A stretch of 64,000 bases of DNA from Sideroxyarcus sp045866275 (GCA_045866275.1 BAAFRX010000012.1:1-64000); one strand, 5' to 3'. Positions 1-11,418 are shown, counted from the first letter of the stretch. Notes: generated from the sequence alone by a model not told the origin. Translations and numbers: made by a program.

Positions 1-216
1 AGTGCTGCCAGACGCCGACACGGTGAATTGGGTGGAACGGAATTTTGCCGAGGCGGCAGCACGAGCAGGGAGCAGGGGCCCCGCGCAGCGGGGATGTGAC
101 CGTCCGCGAGTGCTGCCAGACGCCGACACGGTGAATTGGGTGGAACGGAATTTTGCCGAGGCGGCAGCACGAGCAGGGAGCAGGGGCCCCGCGCAGCGGG
201 GATGTGACCGTCCGCG
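1..216. repeat. 108-bp perfect tandem repeat upstream of nuoB
   Basis: Positions 1-108 and 109-216 are identical, base for base. The window opens exactly at a unit boundary, so more copies may lie to the left. Each unit holds an inverted pair GTGCTGCC / GGCAGCAC (2-9 with 54-61 in the first copy) and a tight hairpin CCCCGC-GCA-GCGGGG. The unit length is a multiple of three, so an open frame runs through both copies, but it matches no protein I know. The second copy ends 38 bases before the nuoB start, so the array forms the nuoA-nuoB spacer or part of it. A recent duplication or an assembly artefact are both possible. Confidence 0.9.
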
Positions 217-254
217 AGTTGTGTTCCAGTGCGCGGAGAAGAAAGGGATGGGTT

Positions 255-734
255 ATGGGCATTGAAGGTATTCTGGAGAAGGGCGTCGTCACGACGACTG
301 CTGACACCATCATCAACTATGCGCGCACCGGTTCGCTGTGGCCGATGACGTTTGGTCTGGCTTGCTGTGCCGTGGAAATGATGCATGCGGCACTCGCGCG
401 TTACGATCTTGACCGATTTGGCGCCGGCGCTTTCCGCCCCAGTCCGCGCCAGTCCGATGTGATGATCGTGGCTGGCACGCTGTGCAACAAGATGGCCCCG
501 GCCTTGCGCAAGGTGTATGACCAGATGGCCGAGCCGCGCTGGGTGATCTCCATGGGGTCGTGCGCCAATGGCGGCGGCTACTACCATTATTCCTACTCTG
601 TGGTACGCGGCTGCGACCGCATTGTGCCGGTGGACATCTACGTTCCGGGGTGTCCACCGACGGCAGAAGCGCTGTTGTACGGCGTGATCCAGTTGCAGAA
701 CAAGATCAAGCGCACCAACACCATTGCGCGATAG
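255..734 (+). CDS. nuoB: NADH-quinone oxidoreductase subunit B
   Basis: NuoB is the peripheral-arm subunit of complex I that carries the last iron-sulfur cluster, N2, which passes electrons to quinone. The 159-residue product has the expected N2 ligands: adjacent Cys37 and Cys38 in LACCAVEMM, Cys103 in MGSCANGGG and Cys133 in VPGCPP. Length is normal for the family. The frame is open upstream to 153, but the ATG at 255 fits the usual MGIEG start and has a purine-rich AGAAAGGGA ahead of it. It is the first complete gene of a nuoB-to-nuoN run; nuoA is presumably just outside the window. Confidence 0.97.
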   Translation: MGIEGILEKGVVTTTADTIINYARTGSLWPMTFGLACCAVEMMHAALARYDLDRFGAGAFRPSPRQSDVMIVAGTLCNKMAPALRKVYDQMAEPRWVISMGSCANGGGYYHYSYSVVRGCDRIVPVDIYVPGCPPTAEALLYGVIQLQNKIKRTNTIAR

Positions 735-741
735 GCAAATC

Positions 742-1371
742 ATGGCGACCGATCTCGATATTCTGAAATCCAATCTGGCCGAGGCATTCGGCTCTGGTAT
801 TGTCGGCCTTGAGCAGCGGTTGGGCGAGCTGACCATGGTCGTCAAGGCGGGCGACATGATCAGTGTGTTCACCCGGCTGCGCGACGACGCCGCCTTCCGC
901 TTCGAGGAATTGATCGATGTGTGCGGCATCGATTACTCCGCCTACGGCAGCGAAACGAGCGAGGACGGGCGCTATGTGGCGGATAGCGCGCACCCCGGTC
1001 CGCGCTTTGCGGCGGTCTATCATCTGCTTTCCATTGCCCATAACCTGCGCCTCCGTGTGCGCGTGTTCGCCGAGGACGATGCACAGCCCATCCTGTCGTC
1101 GGCAATACAGGTCTGGCCGGCCGCGAACTGGTTCGAGCGGGAAGCGTTCGATCTGTTCGGCATCATTTTTACCGGCCATCCGGATCTGCGCCGCCTTCTG
1201 ACCGACTACGGATTTGTCGGGAACCCGTTCCGCAAGGACTTCCCATTGTCCGGCACGGTGGAGATGCGCTACGACGCCGCACAGCAGCGCGTGATCTACG
1301 AGCCGGTTTCGATAGACCCGCGCGAGGTGACGCCCCGCTCACTGCGCGAAGAAAACTATGCGCGCAATTGA
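742..1371 (+). CDS. nuoC: NADH-quinone oxidoreductase subunit C
   Basis: NuoC (30-kDa subunit family) sits in the peripheral arm of complex I and packs against NuoD near the quinone site. The 209-residue product carries the family signature EREAFDLFGIIFTGHPDLRR followed by DYGF and PFRKDFPL. I chose the ATG at 742, seven bases after the nuoB stop. A TTG at 724 is in frame but lies inside nuoB. It is a separate gene here, not fused to nuoD as in Escherichia coli. The gap to nuoD is unusually long for this operon because of the duplicated leader at 1384-1509. Confidence 0.96.
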   Translation: MATDLDILKSNLAEAFGSGIVGLEQRLGELTMVVKAGDMISVFTRLRDDAAFRFEELIDVCGIDYSAYGSETSEDGRYVADSAHPGPRFAAVYHLLSIAHNLRLRVRVFAEDDAQPILSSAIQVWPAANWFEREAFDLFGIIFTGHPDLRRLLTDYGFVGNPFRKDFPLSGTVEMRYDAAQQRVIYEPVSIDPREVTPRSLREENYARN

Positions 1372-1383
1372 GGGGGTGAGACT

Positions 1384-1509
1384 ATGGCTGAAATAAAAAA
1401 TTACACCCTGAATTTTAGCGCCGGCCGCCCTGCGGGCTTAACGTGCGTACGCACGTTAGCCTTCACTGAAATTCAGGGTGGGCGCACGTTGAATCAGGTG
1501 TTGAGATAG
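1384..1509 (+). CDS. Possible 41-residue leader peptide duplicating the NuoD start
   Basis: An ATG preceded by GAGGGGGTGAG opens a 41-codon frame. Its first eleven residues (MAEIKNYTLNF) copy the start of NuoD with one change, Met9 to Leu. At the DNA level 1384-1416 repeats 1518-1550 with a single mismatch. The rest of the frame runs through the hairpin element and stops at TAG 1507-1509, eight bases before the real nuoD ATG. Ribosomes that start here would terminate beside the nuoD ribosome site, so coupling is plausible. It may equally be a non-functional relic of an insertion. Expression is not shown by sequence alone. Confidence 0.4.
   Translation: MAEIKNYTLNFSAGRPAGLTCVRTLAFTEIQGGRTLNQVLR
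1404..1480. repeat. Hairpin element inside the nuoD leader
   Basis: A 12-bp perfect inverted repeat, CACCCTGAATTT at 1404-1415 with its complement at 1469-1480, encloses the perfect 20-base palindrome TAACGTGCGTACGCACGTTA at 1439-1458. A further GGC/GCC pairing extends the inner stem. The left arm is embedded in the duplicated nuoD start. The arrangement looks like a small insertion with terminal inverted repeats, or a template-switch product. No second copy was noticed elsewhere in the window. Confidence 0.8.
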
Positions 1510-1517
1510 GCGGAGTT

Positions 1518-2770
<1,253 letters not shown>

Positions 2771-2771
<1 letters not shown>

Positions 2772-3246
2772 TGTTGTCATCCACTGTAACCGCGGCGATA
2801 GACCGCGAGTTGAAAAAATATCCCGCCGACCAGCGGCAGTCGGCCGTCATGGCGGCCCTGCGCTTCGTGCAGGATGAAAAGGGCTGGATCGCCAGCGCGG
2901 ACATGGCGGATGTTGCCGCCTATCTCGGCATGCCGCAGATGGCCGTGTACGAGGTGGCGACCTTCTACCACATGTACAACCTGAAGCCGATGGGCAGGCA
3001 TACCCTGACCGTGTGCACCAACCTGTCGTGCACCCTGTGCGGCGCGCTGGATACGGTGGGCTATCTTGAGCAGAAGCTCGGCATCAAACTGGGCGAAGTG
3101 ACCCCCGACGGCAAGTATGGCCTGCGCGAAGGCGAGTGCATGGGGGCCTGCGTGGACGCGCCGCTGCTGACGGTCAGCAACAAGAAACTGTGCGGCCGCC
3201 TGACGCCTGAAAAAATCGACCAGATTCTGGCAGAACTGGATAAGCA

Positions 3247-3250
<4 letters not shown>
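2771..3250 (+). CDS. nuoE: NADH-quinone oxidoreductase subunit E
   Basis: NuoE (24-kDa subunit, thioredoxin-like fold) carries the off-pathway 2Fe-2S cluster N1a of the NADH-oxidising module. The four ligands are visible as Cys82 and Cys87 (VCTNLSC) and Cys123 and Cys127 (ECMGAC). The product is 159 residues, normal for the family. It starts with an overlap on the nuoD stop (TGATG) and ends with an ATGA overlap with nuoF, so translation of the three genes is probably coupled. Confidence 0.97.
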
Positions 3251-4518
<1,268 letters not shown>

Positions 4519-4534
4519 ACAGGATAGGTGAGCA

Positions 4535-6814
4535 ATGATCAACATCGAAATTGACGGCAAGCGGATTCAAACCGAGAGCGGCGCGACCGTAATCGAGGCA
4601 GCGCAGCAGGCCGGTATCCATATTCCGCATTTCTGTTATCACAAGAAGCTTTCCATCGCCGCCAACTGCCGTATGTGTCTGGTACAGGTGGAGAAGGCGC
4701 CGAAGCCGCTGCCCGCCTGCGCCACCCCGGTGTCGGAAGGGATGAAGGTGTTCACCCATTCCGAACTCGCGGTGAAGGCGCAGAAAGGCGTGATGGAATT
4801 CCTGCTGATCAATCACCCGCTGGACTGCCCGATCTGCGACCAGGGCGGGGAGTGCCTGTTGCAGGACATCTCGGTCGGTTACGGCGGCGGGAATTCCCGC
4901 TATCACGAGGAAAAGCGCACCGTGCTGGCCAAGGACATCGGCCCGCTGGTGTCGGCGGAAGAGATGAGCCGCTGCATCAACTGCACGCGCTGCGTGCGTT
5001 TCGGCCAGGAGATTGCCGGCCAGATGGAGCTGGGGCAGGCGTTCCGTGGCGAACATGCCGAGATCATGTCGTTCGTGTCGGGCGCGGTTGAATCCGAGCT
5101 CTCCGGCAACATGATCGATCTGTGCCCGGTCGGCGCACTGACCAGCAAGCCGTTCCGCTACAAGGCGCGGGCATGGGAATTGTCGCGCCGCCGCTCGGTG
5201 AGCGCGCACGACAGCCTCGGTTCCAATCTGGCGGTGCAGACCCAGAACAATCAAGTGTTGCGCGTATTGCCGATCGAAAACGAAGACATCAACGAATGCT
5301 GGCTGTCGGACAAGGACCGCTTTGCGTACACCGGATTGAATTCGGACGAGCGCCTGACCCGGCCGATGATCAAGCAGGATGGCAAGTGGCAGGAAGTGGC
5401 GTGGCCGGTCGCGCTGGATTACGCCGCGAACGGATTGCGCCAGATCTCGCGCGGTGCTGGCGCGGAACACGTCGGCGCCCTGGCAACTGCCAACTCCACG
5501 CTGGAAGAGCTGTATCTGTTGCAGAAACTGATGCGCGGTCTCGGCAGCGAAAACGTGGACTTCCGTCTGCGCCAGAGCGATTTCTCCCTCGATGGAAAAC
5601 GGCAGGGCGCGCCCTGGCTCGGAATGTCGGTGAGCGACATCGGCCAAGCCGACCGCCTGCTCATCGTCGGCAGTTTCCTGCGCAAGGATCATCCGTTGCT
5701 AGCCGCACGCATCCGCCAGACCGTGAAACGCGGGGCACAGGTCAGCATTATTCACGCAGTCGATGATGATCTGTTGATGCAGGTGGCACACAAAGCCATA
5801 GTTGCACCGGATGCAATGGTTGATGCATTGGCGCAGGTGGCCAAGGATTTGTCGGAAAAACAGACAGGCGGCATCGCGGGCAGTCTGGCTGGCGGCGAAC
5901 GCGTGGTCATTCTGCTCGGCAACTTTGCCCAGCAACATCCGCAGGCGGCGCAACTGCAAGCGCTGGCGCAGCAGATTGCGGCTGCCACCGCCGGCAAGTT
6001 CGGCTTCATCGGCGAGGCGGCGAATAGCGTGGGGGGATACCTCGCCCACGCCACGCCTGGCGCGAACGGATTGAACGCGCGCAGCATGCTGGCGCAACCG
6101 CGCAAGGCCTATGTTCTGCTCAACGTGGAAGCGGAGCTGGATTGCGCCGATCCGCAACAGGCACTGGCTGCACTGGGCGGTGCCGATACGGTGATAGTTC
6201 TTTCCGCCTACAAACACCGCGCGCTGGATTATGCGGATGTGTTGCTGCCGATCGCGCCGTTCACCGAAACATCCGGTACCTTCATCAGCAGCGAAGGCCG
6301 CGTGCAAACGTTCAAGGGCGCCGTCCGGCCGCTGGGCGAAGCACGCCCGGCGTGGAAAGTGTTGCGTGTGCTGGGCAATCTGCTCGAGCTCGACGGCTTT
6401 GATTTCGACTCCTCCGAGGCGGTGCGCGACCAGGTGCTGGCCGGTATTCAGATCAACAGTCTGGATAACGCCATTGCCAACGTTGACGTGCAACCCATGG
6501 CGCCGGTCGGTGGTTTGCAGCGCGTGGCGGAAGTGCCGATCTACGCAACCGATGCCGTGGTGCGGCGTGCCCCCCCGTTGCAGGCAACGGCGGACGCAGC
6601 ACAGCCCAGTGCCTCGCTGCATCCCGAAGAATTGCACAAGCTCGGCATCGAACCCGGTGCCGAAGTCAGGATCAGCCAGGGGACGGGCAGTGTCACGCTG
6701 CGCGCGGCAGCTGACGCCAGGTTGCCCAAGGGGGTGGTGCGCGTGGCTGCAGGCCATGCGGCGACTGCCGCACTGGGCGCGATGTTCGGAACGATCACGG
6801 TGGAGCGCGCATGA
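4535..6814 (+). CDS. nuoG: NADH-quinone oxidoreductase subunit G
   Basis: NuoG (75-kDa subunit) carries several iron-sulfur clusters of the peripheral arm and a molybdopterin-oxidoreductase-like C-terminal body. Visible motifs are the N-terminal 2Fe-2S ferredoxin domain (HFCYHKKLSIAANCRMC and a later PACATPV), the His-Cys3 site HPLDCPICDQGGEC, and the 4Fe-4S set CINCTRCVRFG with DLCPVGALTSKPF. The 759-residue protein is within the family range. The C-terminal half diverges, which is usual. It starts 16 bases after nuoF behind GATAGGTGAG and overlaps nuoH by ATGA. Confidence 0.96.
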   Translation: MINIEIDGKRIQTESGATVIEAAQQAGIHIPHFCYHKKLSIAANCRMCLVQVEKAPKPLPACATPVSEGMKVFTHSELAVKAQKGVMEFLLINHPLDCPICDQGGECLLQDISVGYGGGNSRYHEEKRTVLAKDIGPLVSAEEMSRCINCTRCVRFGQEIAGQMELGQAFRGEHAEIMSFVSGAVESELSGNMIDLCPVGALTSKPFRYKARAWELSRRRSVSAHDSLGSNLAVQTQNNQVLRVLPIENEDINECWLSDKDRFAYTGLNSDERLTRPMIKQDGKWQEVAWPVALDYAANGLRQISRGAGAEHVGALATANSTLEELYLLQKLMRGLGSENVDFRLRQSDFSLDGKRQGAPWLGMSVSDIGQADRLLIVGSFLRKDHPLLAARIRQTVKRGAQVSIIHAVDDDLLMQVAHKAIVAPDAMVDALAQVAKDLSEKQTGGIAGSLAGGERVVILLGNFAQQHPQAAQLQALAQQIAAATAGKFGFIGEAANSVGGYLAHATPGANGLNARSMLAQPRKAYVLLNVEAELDCADPQQALAALGGADTVIVLSAYKHRALDYADVLLPIAPFTETSGTFISSEGRVQTFKGAVRPLGEARPAWKVLRVLGNLLELDGFDFDSSEAVRDQVLAGIQINSLDNAIANVDVQPMAPVGGLQRVAEVPIYATDAVVRRAPPLQATADAAQPSASLHPEELHKLGIEPGAEVRISQGTGSVTLRAAADARLPKGVVRVAAGHAATAALGAMFGTITVERA

Positions 6815-7863
6815 TGGAACTGCTGCAAACCTTGCAAAGCGCAGGACAGGATTTACTCGGGGCAGCCTGGCTGCCGGTGTGGACGGCGATCAAGATCATG
6901 ATTATCGTTGCGCCGATCATGGGCGGCGTGGCCTATCTGACGCTGGCCGAGCGCAAAATTCTTGGCTTCATGCAGATTCGTCCCGGCCCCAACCGCGTCG
7001 GGTACTGGGGTTTGCTGCAGCCCGTCGCAGACGGATTGAAGTTGCTGTTCAAAGAAGTCATCATCCCGGCCAACTCCAACAAATTTCTGTTCCTCGCCGC
7101 CCCCGTGCTGGCGCTGGTGCCGGCGCTCGCGGCGTGGGCGGTGATCCCGTTCGATGACGGCCTGATCCTCGCGGATGTCAATGCGGGCATGCTGTACCTG
7201 CTGGCGATGACCTCGCTCGGGGTGTACGGCATCATCATCGCCGGTTGGGCCTCCAACTCGAAATACGCCTTCCTCGGCGCCCTGCGTTCTGCGGCCCAGA
7301 TTGTGTCCTACGAACTGGCGATGGGATTTGCCCTGGTCTGTGTATTGCTGGCCGCGCAAAGCATGAATTTCGGCGATATCGTGCGCGGACAGAGCAACGG
7401 TTACGGTCTGCTCGGCTGGTACTTCATTCCGCTGTTCCCGATGTTCGTCGTGTATTTCCTCGCCGGCGTGGCGGAAACCAACCGCGCGCCGTTCGACCTC
7501 GCCGAAGGCGAGTCGGAGATCGTGGCGGGCTTCCATGTCGAATACTCCGGCATGGGCTTTGCCCTGTTCTTCCTCGCCGAATACGCCAACATGATTCTGA
7601 TTGCGGCGCTGACCTCGGTCATGTTTCTCGGGGGCTGGTTGCCGCCGCTCGATATCCAGCCGTTCAACCAGATTCCAGGACTGGTCTGGATGCTGGCCAA
7701 GATGTCCGCCATGCTGTTCATCTTCCTCTGGTTCCGTGCGACCTTCCCGCGCTATCGCTATGACCAGTTGATGCGCCTGGGCTGGAAGGTGTTCATCCCG
7801 CTGACCCTGGTCTGGGTGGTGGTGATCGCGGCATGGATGCAGACCCCGTACTGGCTGTGGTAA
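6811..7863 (+). CDS. nuoH: NADH-quinone oxidoreductase subunit H
   Basis: NuoH is the membrane subunit that joins the peripheral arm to the proton-pumping arm and forms the mouth of the quinone chamber. The 350-residue product has about eight hydrophobic segments and the highly conserved acidic loop RAPFDLAEGESEIVAGFHVEYSG (cited in two parts: RAPFDLAEGESEIV and AGFHVEYSG). The early loop ERKILGFMQIRPGPNRVG is also diagnostic. The gene overlaps the nuoG stop as ATGA and is followed after 16 bases by nuoI. Confidence 0.97.
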   Translation: MMELLQTLQSAGQDLLGAAWLPVWTAIKIMIIVAPIMGGVAYLTLAERKILGFMQIRPGPNRVGYWGLLQPVADGLKLLFKEVIIPANSNKFLFLAAPVLALVPALAAWAVIPFDDGLILADVNAGMLYLLAMTSLGVYGIIIAGWASNSKYAFLGALRSAAQIVSYELAMGFALVCVLLAAQSMNFGDIVRGQSNGYGLLGWYFIPLFPMFVVYFLAGVAETNRAPFDLAEGESEIVAGFHVEYSGMGFALFFLAEYANMILIAALTSVMFLGGWLPPLDIQPFNQIPGLVWMLAKMSAMLFIFLWFRATFPRYRYDQLMRLGWKVFIPLTLVWVVVIAAWMQTPYWLW

Positions 7864-7879
7864 GGGGCGAGGAGAAAAA

Positions 7880-8368
7880 ATGAAAAAACTGATCAATTTC
7901 TTCAAGAGTTTTTTGCTGCTCGAATTACTCAAGGGCATGTCGGTCACCGGGCGGTATTTCTTCGCGCGCCACATCACCGTCCAGTATCCGGAGGAGAAGA
8001 CCCCGCAGAGCTACCGCTTCCGCGGCCTGCATGCACAGCGGCGTTACCCCAACGGCGAGGAACGTTGCATCGCCTGCAAGTTGTGCGAGGCGGTTTGTCC
8101 CGCCCTCGCGATCAAGATTGAGGTGGCTGAACGCGCCGACGGTTCGCGCCGCACCACGCAATACGACATCGATCTGACCAAGTGCATCTTCTGCGGATTC
8201 TGCGAGGAATCCTGTCCGGTGGACGCCATCGTCGAGACGCGCATCTTTGAATATCACGGCGAGAACCGCGGCGACCTGTATTACACCAAGGACAAGTTGC
8301 TGGCGGTCGGCGACCAGTACGAGCAGCAGATCGCCCTGGATCGTGCCGCCGATGCCAAGTACCGGTAA
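7880..8368 (+). CDS. nuoI: NADH-quinone oxidoreductase subunit I
   Basis: NuoI (23-kDa, TYKY-like subunit) carries two 4Fe-4S clusters, N6a and N6b, that relay electrons from NuoG to cluster N2. Both ferredoxin motifs are intact: CIACKLCEAVCP and, about 38 residues later, CIFCGFCEESCP. An amphipathic N-terminal segment probably attaches the protein to the membrane arm. The 162-residue length is standard. GAGGAG precedes the ATG at 7880. Confidence 0.97.
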   Translation: MKKLINFFKSFLLLELLKGMSVTGRYFFARHITVQYPEEKTPQSYRFRGLHAQRRYPNGEERCIACKLCEAVCPALAIKIEVAERADGSRRTTQYDIDLTKCIFCGFCEESCPVDAIVETRIFEYHGENRGDLYYTKDKLLAVGDQYEQQIALDRAADAKYR

Positions 8369-8382
8369 TTTGAGGAAGCCCC

Positions 8383-9012
8383 ATGAATTTTGAAACCATT
8401 CTGTTCTATCTGTTCGCCGCAGTGGTCGTGTTCGCCGCGCTGCGGGTGATTACCGCGCGCAACCCGTTGCATGCGGTGCTGTTCCTGGTCCTCGCCTTCG
8501 TCAGCAGCGCCGGCATCTGGCTGCTGCTGGAAGCCGAATTCCTGGCCATCACCCTGGTGCTGGTGTATGTGGGTGCGGTCATGGTGCTGTTCCTGTTCGT
8601 GGTGATGATGCTGGACATCAACCTCGAACAACTGCGCAAAGGCTTCTGGCAGTGGCTGCCGGCGGGCGCCCTGTTGGCGACATTGATCGTGGTGCAGATG
8701 GTCTGGGTGCTGGGGGACAAGGCGAGTTCCGCCGGCATGACCGCCGTCAGGCACGCGGCGGATTACAGCAACACCAAGGAACTGGGACGGCTGATCTATA
8801 CCGATTACGTCTATCCGTTCGAACTGGCGGCGGTGCTGCTGCTGGTGGCCATGGTGGCCGCGATCGCGCTGACCTTCCGCCGCCGCCGCGATTCGAAGTC
8901 GCAGCAAATCAGCAGGCAGGTCCAGGTCAAGCGCGCCGACCGGGTGCGGCTGGTTTCCATGCCGGCGGTGAAGCGGTCGGCGGACGACGCGTCCGCCCGC
9001 GCGCCCAAGTGA
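8383..9012 (+). CDS. nuoJ: NADH-quinone oxidoreductase subunit J
   Basis: NuoJ is a small membrane subunit of complex I with five predicted transmembrane helices. The 209-residue product contains the conserved third-helix stretch VLVYVGAVMVLFLFVVMML, with the pi-bulge region seen in characterised complex I structures, and a basic C-terminal tail (residues about 165-209) rich in Arg and Lys. The tail looks less conserved than the helices. The TTGAGGAAG ribosome site lies just before the ATG, 14 bases after nuoI. Confidence 0.95.
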   Translation: MNFETILFYLFAAVVVFAALRVITARNPLHAVLFLVLAFVSSAGIWLLLEAEFLAITLVLVYVGAVMVLFLFVVMMLDINLEQLRKGFWQWLPAGALLATLIVVQMVWVLGDKASSAGMTAVRHAADYSNTKELGRLIYTDYVYPFELAAVLLLVAMVAAIALTFRRRRDSKSQQISRQVQVKRADRVRLVSMPAVKRSADDASARAPK

Positions 9013-9028
9013 ATACAAAGGGGAAGTC

Positions 9029-9340
9029 ATGTTGAATCTGGGTCTTTCGCATTATCTGGTGCTGGGAGCGGTGCTGTTCGCCATCAGCGTGGTCGGCATC
9101 TTCCTCAACCGCAAGAACCTGATCGTGCTGCTGATGGCGATCGAACTGATGTTGCTGGCGGTGAACACCAACTTCGTGGCGTTCTCGCACTACCTGAACG
9201 ACGCGGCCGGACAGATTTTCGTGTTCTTCATCCTGACGGTCGCGGCGGCGGAAGCCGCCATCGGGCTGGCGATCCTGGTGGTGTTGTTCCGCAACTTGCG
9301 CACCATCAATGTGGATGATCTGGATTCCCTGAAAGGTTGA
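9029..9340 (+). CDS. nuoK: NADH-quinone oxidoreductase subunit K
   Basis: NuoK is a three-helix membrane subunit related to MrpC; two buried glutamates take part in proton transfer. The 103-residue protein shows both, in LMAIELMLLAVN and in AAAEAAIGLAI. Its ATG follows AAAGGGGAAG. The stop at 9338-9340 lies six bases before the nuoL start chosen here, so the genes are effectively coupled. Confidence 0.97.
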   Translation: MLNLGLSHYLVLGAVLFAISVVGIFLNRKNLIVLLMAIELMLLAVNTNFVAFSHYLNDAAGQIFVFFILTVAAAEAAIGLAILVVLFRNLRTINVDDLDSLKG

Positions 9341-9345
9341 TGCAA

Positions 9346-11346
9346 ATGGATATGAAAAGCCTGTATCTGCTCGTTCCGCTGGCGCCACTGGCGGGCGCAA
9401 TCGCGGCCGGCCTGTTCGGCAAGTGGCTGGGGCGCACCGGGTCGCACCGCATCACGATCGCGCTGGTGGCGGTTTCCTTCCTCGCCTCGCTGGCGATCTT
9501 CAGCGATGTGTCGGCGGGCAATACCTTCAACGGCCCGATCTATACCTGGCTGACCTCCGGCGATACCAGCTTCCAGGTTGGTTTCATGATCGACAAGTTG
9601 AGCGTGACCATGATGCTGGTGGTCACCTTCGTCTCGCTCATGGTGCACATCTACACCATCGGCTATATGGCAGAAGACCCCGGCTACCAGCGCTTCTTCA
9701 GCTACATCTCGCTGTTCACCTTCTCCATGCTGATGCTGGTGATGGCCAACAACTTTCTGCAACTGTTCTTCGGCTGGGAGGCGGTGGGCCTGGTCTCCTA
9801 CCTGCTGATTGGTTTCTGGTACACCCGTCCGACCGCGATCTACGCCAACCTCAAGGCCTTTTTGGTCAATCGTGTGGGCGACTTCGGTTTCGTGCTCGGC
9901 ATCGCGCTGGTGCTGATGGTGTTCGGCACCCTGGATTACCAATCGGTGTTCAACAACGCGCAGAACTACGTGAACGACATCGCCCCCATCCCGGGCGTGA
10001 CCTGGAATCTGCTCAGCGCCATCTGCATCCTGCTGTTCATCGGCGCGATGGCCAAGTCCGCGCAGTTCCCGCTGCATGTGTGGCTGCCCGATTCGATGGA
10101 AGGCCCGACCCCGATCTCCGCCCTGATCCACGCCGCGACCATGGTGACCGCCGGGATCTTCATGGTGGCGCGCATGTCGCCGCTGTTCGAGCTGTCCGAC
10201 ACCGCGCTGTCCTTCATCCTGGTCATCGGCGGCATCACCGCGCTGTTCATGGGTTTCCTCGGCATCATCCAGAACGACATCAAACGCGTCGTGGCTTATT
10301 CGACTTTGTCCCAACTCGGCTACATGACCGTGGCGCTCGGCGCCTCGATGTACACCGGCGCCATCTTCCACCTAATGACGCACGCCTTCTTCAAGGCGCT
10401 GCTGTTCCTCGCCGCGGGCTCCGTCATCATCGCCATGCACCACGACCAGGATATCCGCAACATGGGCGGCCTGAAGAAATACATGCCCATCACCTGGATC
10501 ACCTCGCTGATCGGTTCGCTGGCGCTCATCGGAACACCGTTCTTTTCCGGCTTCTATTCCAAGGACAGCATCATCGAGGCGGTGCAGCTGAGCCAGATCC
10601 CGGGTGCCGGCTTTGCCTACTTTGCGGTGGTGGCCGGGGTGTTCGTGACCGCCCTCTATTCCTTCCGTATGTACTTCCTGGTCTTCCACGGTGAGGAACG
10701 TTTTGGCAAGGCGCAGCATGGCCACGACGCGCACGGCCATGACGAACACCACGGCCTCGCGCCGGGGCAGAAGCCGCACGAGACTTCCTGGGTCATCACC
10801 CTGCCGCTCATCCTGTTGGCGATTCCGTCGGTGGCGATCGGCTTTTTCACCATCGGCCCGATGTTGCACGGCGAGTATTTTGGCGACGCGCTGTTCATTT
10901 CCGACGACCATCCGGCGATGCATGAAATGTACGAGCACTTCGAGGGCCCGGTGGGCATGGTGCTGCAGGCCATGACCTCGCTGCCGTTCTGGCTGGCCTT
11001 GGCCGGCGTGTTCGTCGCCTGGTTCTGCTACATGAAGCGCACGGACATTCCGGCCAAAGTGCAGAAAATGTTTGCGCCGCTCTATATCTTGCTCGAACAG
11101 AAATACTATTTTGACCGTTTCAATGACTGGTTCTTCGCCGGCGGCGCGCGCGGTGCGAGCCGAATCCTGTGGAAATTCGGCGACGTGAAATTCATCGACG
11201 GATTCTTCGTCAACGGTGCGGCAAAAATGGTCGGCATGTTCTCCGGTGTGTTGCGCGGATTTCAGACCGGCTATGTCTATCACTACGCATTCTGGATGAT
11301 CCTGGGTGTGTCGCTGTTGCTGACCGTGCGTACCTGGTTTGTATAG
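9346..11346 (+). CDS. nuoL: NADH-quinone oxidoreductase subunit L
   Basis: NuoL is the largest antiporter-like proton-pumping subunit, at the far end of the membrane arm, with a long lateral helix. The product from 9346 is 666 residues, typical. Conserved features include FFGWEAVGLVSYLLIGFW, the lysine-bearing MAKSAQFPLHVWLPDSMEGPTP region, and VAYSTLSQLGYM. A His/Asp-rich loop (HGHDAHGHDEHH, about residues 460-471) sits between helices. Three ATGs are close together (9340, 9346, 9352); 9346 is preferred because AAAGG lies nine bases upstream. TTG at 9337 also opens the frame. Confidence 0.95.
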   Translation: MDMKSLYLLVPLAPLAGAIAAGLFGKWLGRTGSHRITIALVAVSFLASLAIFSDVSAGNTFNGPIYTWLTSGDTSFQVGFMIDKLSVTMMLVVTFVSLMVHIYTIGYMAEDPGYQRFFSYISLFTFSMLMLVMANNFLQLFFGWEAVGLVSYLLIGFWYTRPTAIYANLKAFLVNRVGDFGFVLGIALVLMVFGTLDYQSVFNNAQNYVNDIAPIPGVTWNLLSAICILLFIGAMAKSAQFPLHVWLPDSMEGPTPISALIHAATMVTAGIFMVARMSPLFELSDTALSFILVIGGITALFMGFLGIIQNDIKRVVAYSTLSQLGYMTVALGASMYTGAIFHLMTHAFFKALLFLAAGSVIIAMHHDQDIRNMGGLKKYMPITWITSLIGSLALIGTPFFSGFYSKDSIIEAVQLSQIPGAGFAYFAVVAGVFVTALYSFRMYFLVFHGEERFGKAQHGHDAHGHDEHHGLAPGQKPHETSWVITLPLILLAIPSVAIGFFTIGPMLHGEYFGDALFISDDHPAMHEMYEHFEGPVGMVLQAMTSLPFWLALAGVFVAWFCYMKRTDIPAKVQKMFAPLYILLEQKYYFDRFNDWFFAGGARGASRILWKFGDVKFIDGFFVNGAAKMVGMFSGVLRGFQTGYVYHYAFWMILGVSLLLTVRTWFV

Positions 11347-11351
11347 CGGCA

Positions 11352-11400
11352 GGCCGGGCGTTGGCCCGGCATGGTTAAGGTGCCGGGTCAACGCCCGGCC
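11352..11400. repeat. Long hairpin between nuoL and nuoM
   Basis: Two 20-base arms, 11352-11371 and 11381-11400, are complementary at 19 of 20 positions around a nine-base loop. Each arm is also a small palindrome by itself (GCCGGGC-GTTG-GCCCGGC and GCCGGGT-CAAC-GCCCGGC), much like the paired GTCGGGTT-type units elsewhere in this window. No T-run follows, so it is not a simple terminator. It could stabilise mRNA ends or slow polymerase between the two subunit genes. Confidence 0.8.
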
Positions 11401-11418
11401 GATAAAGAAGGAAGAAGC

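Noticed and set aside
2..265. 87-residue open frame through the 108-bp repeats
   Set aside because: It starts with GTG inside a repeat unit, matches no family I know, and runs over the nuoB start; it is open mainly because the unit is a multiple of three.
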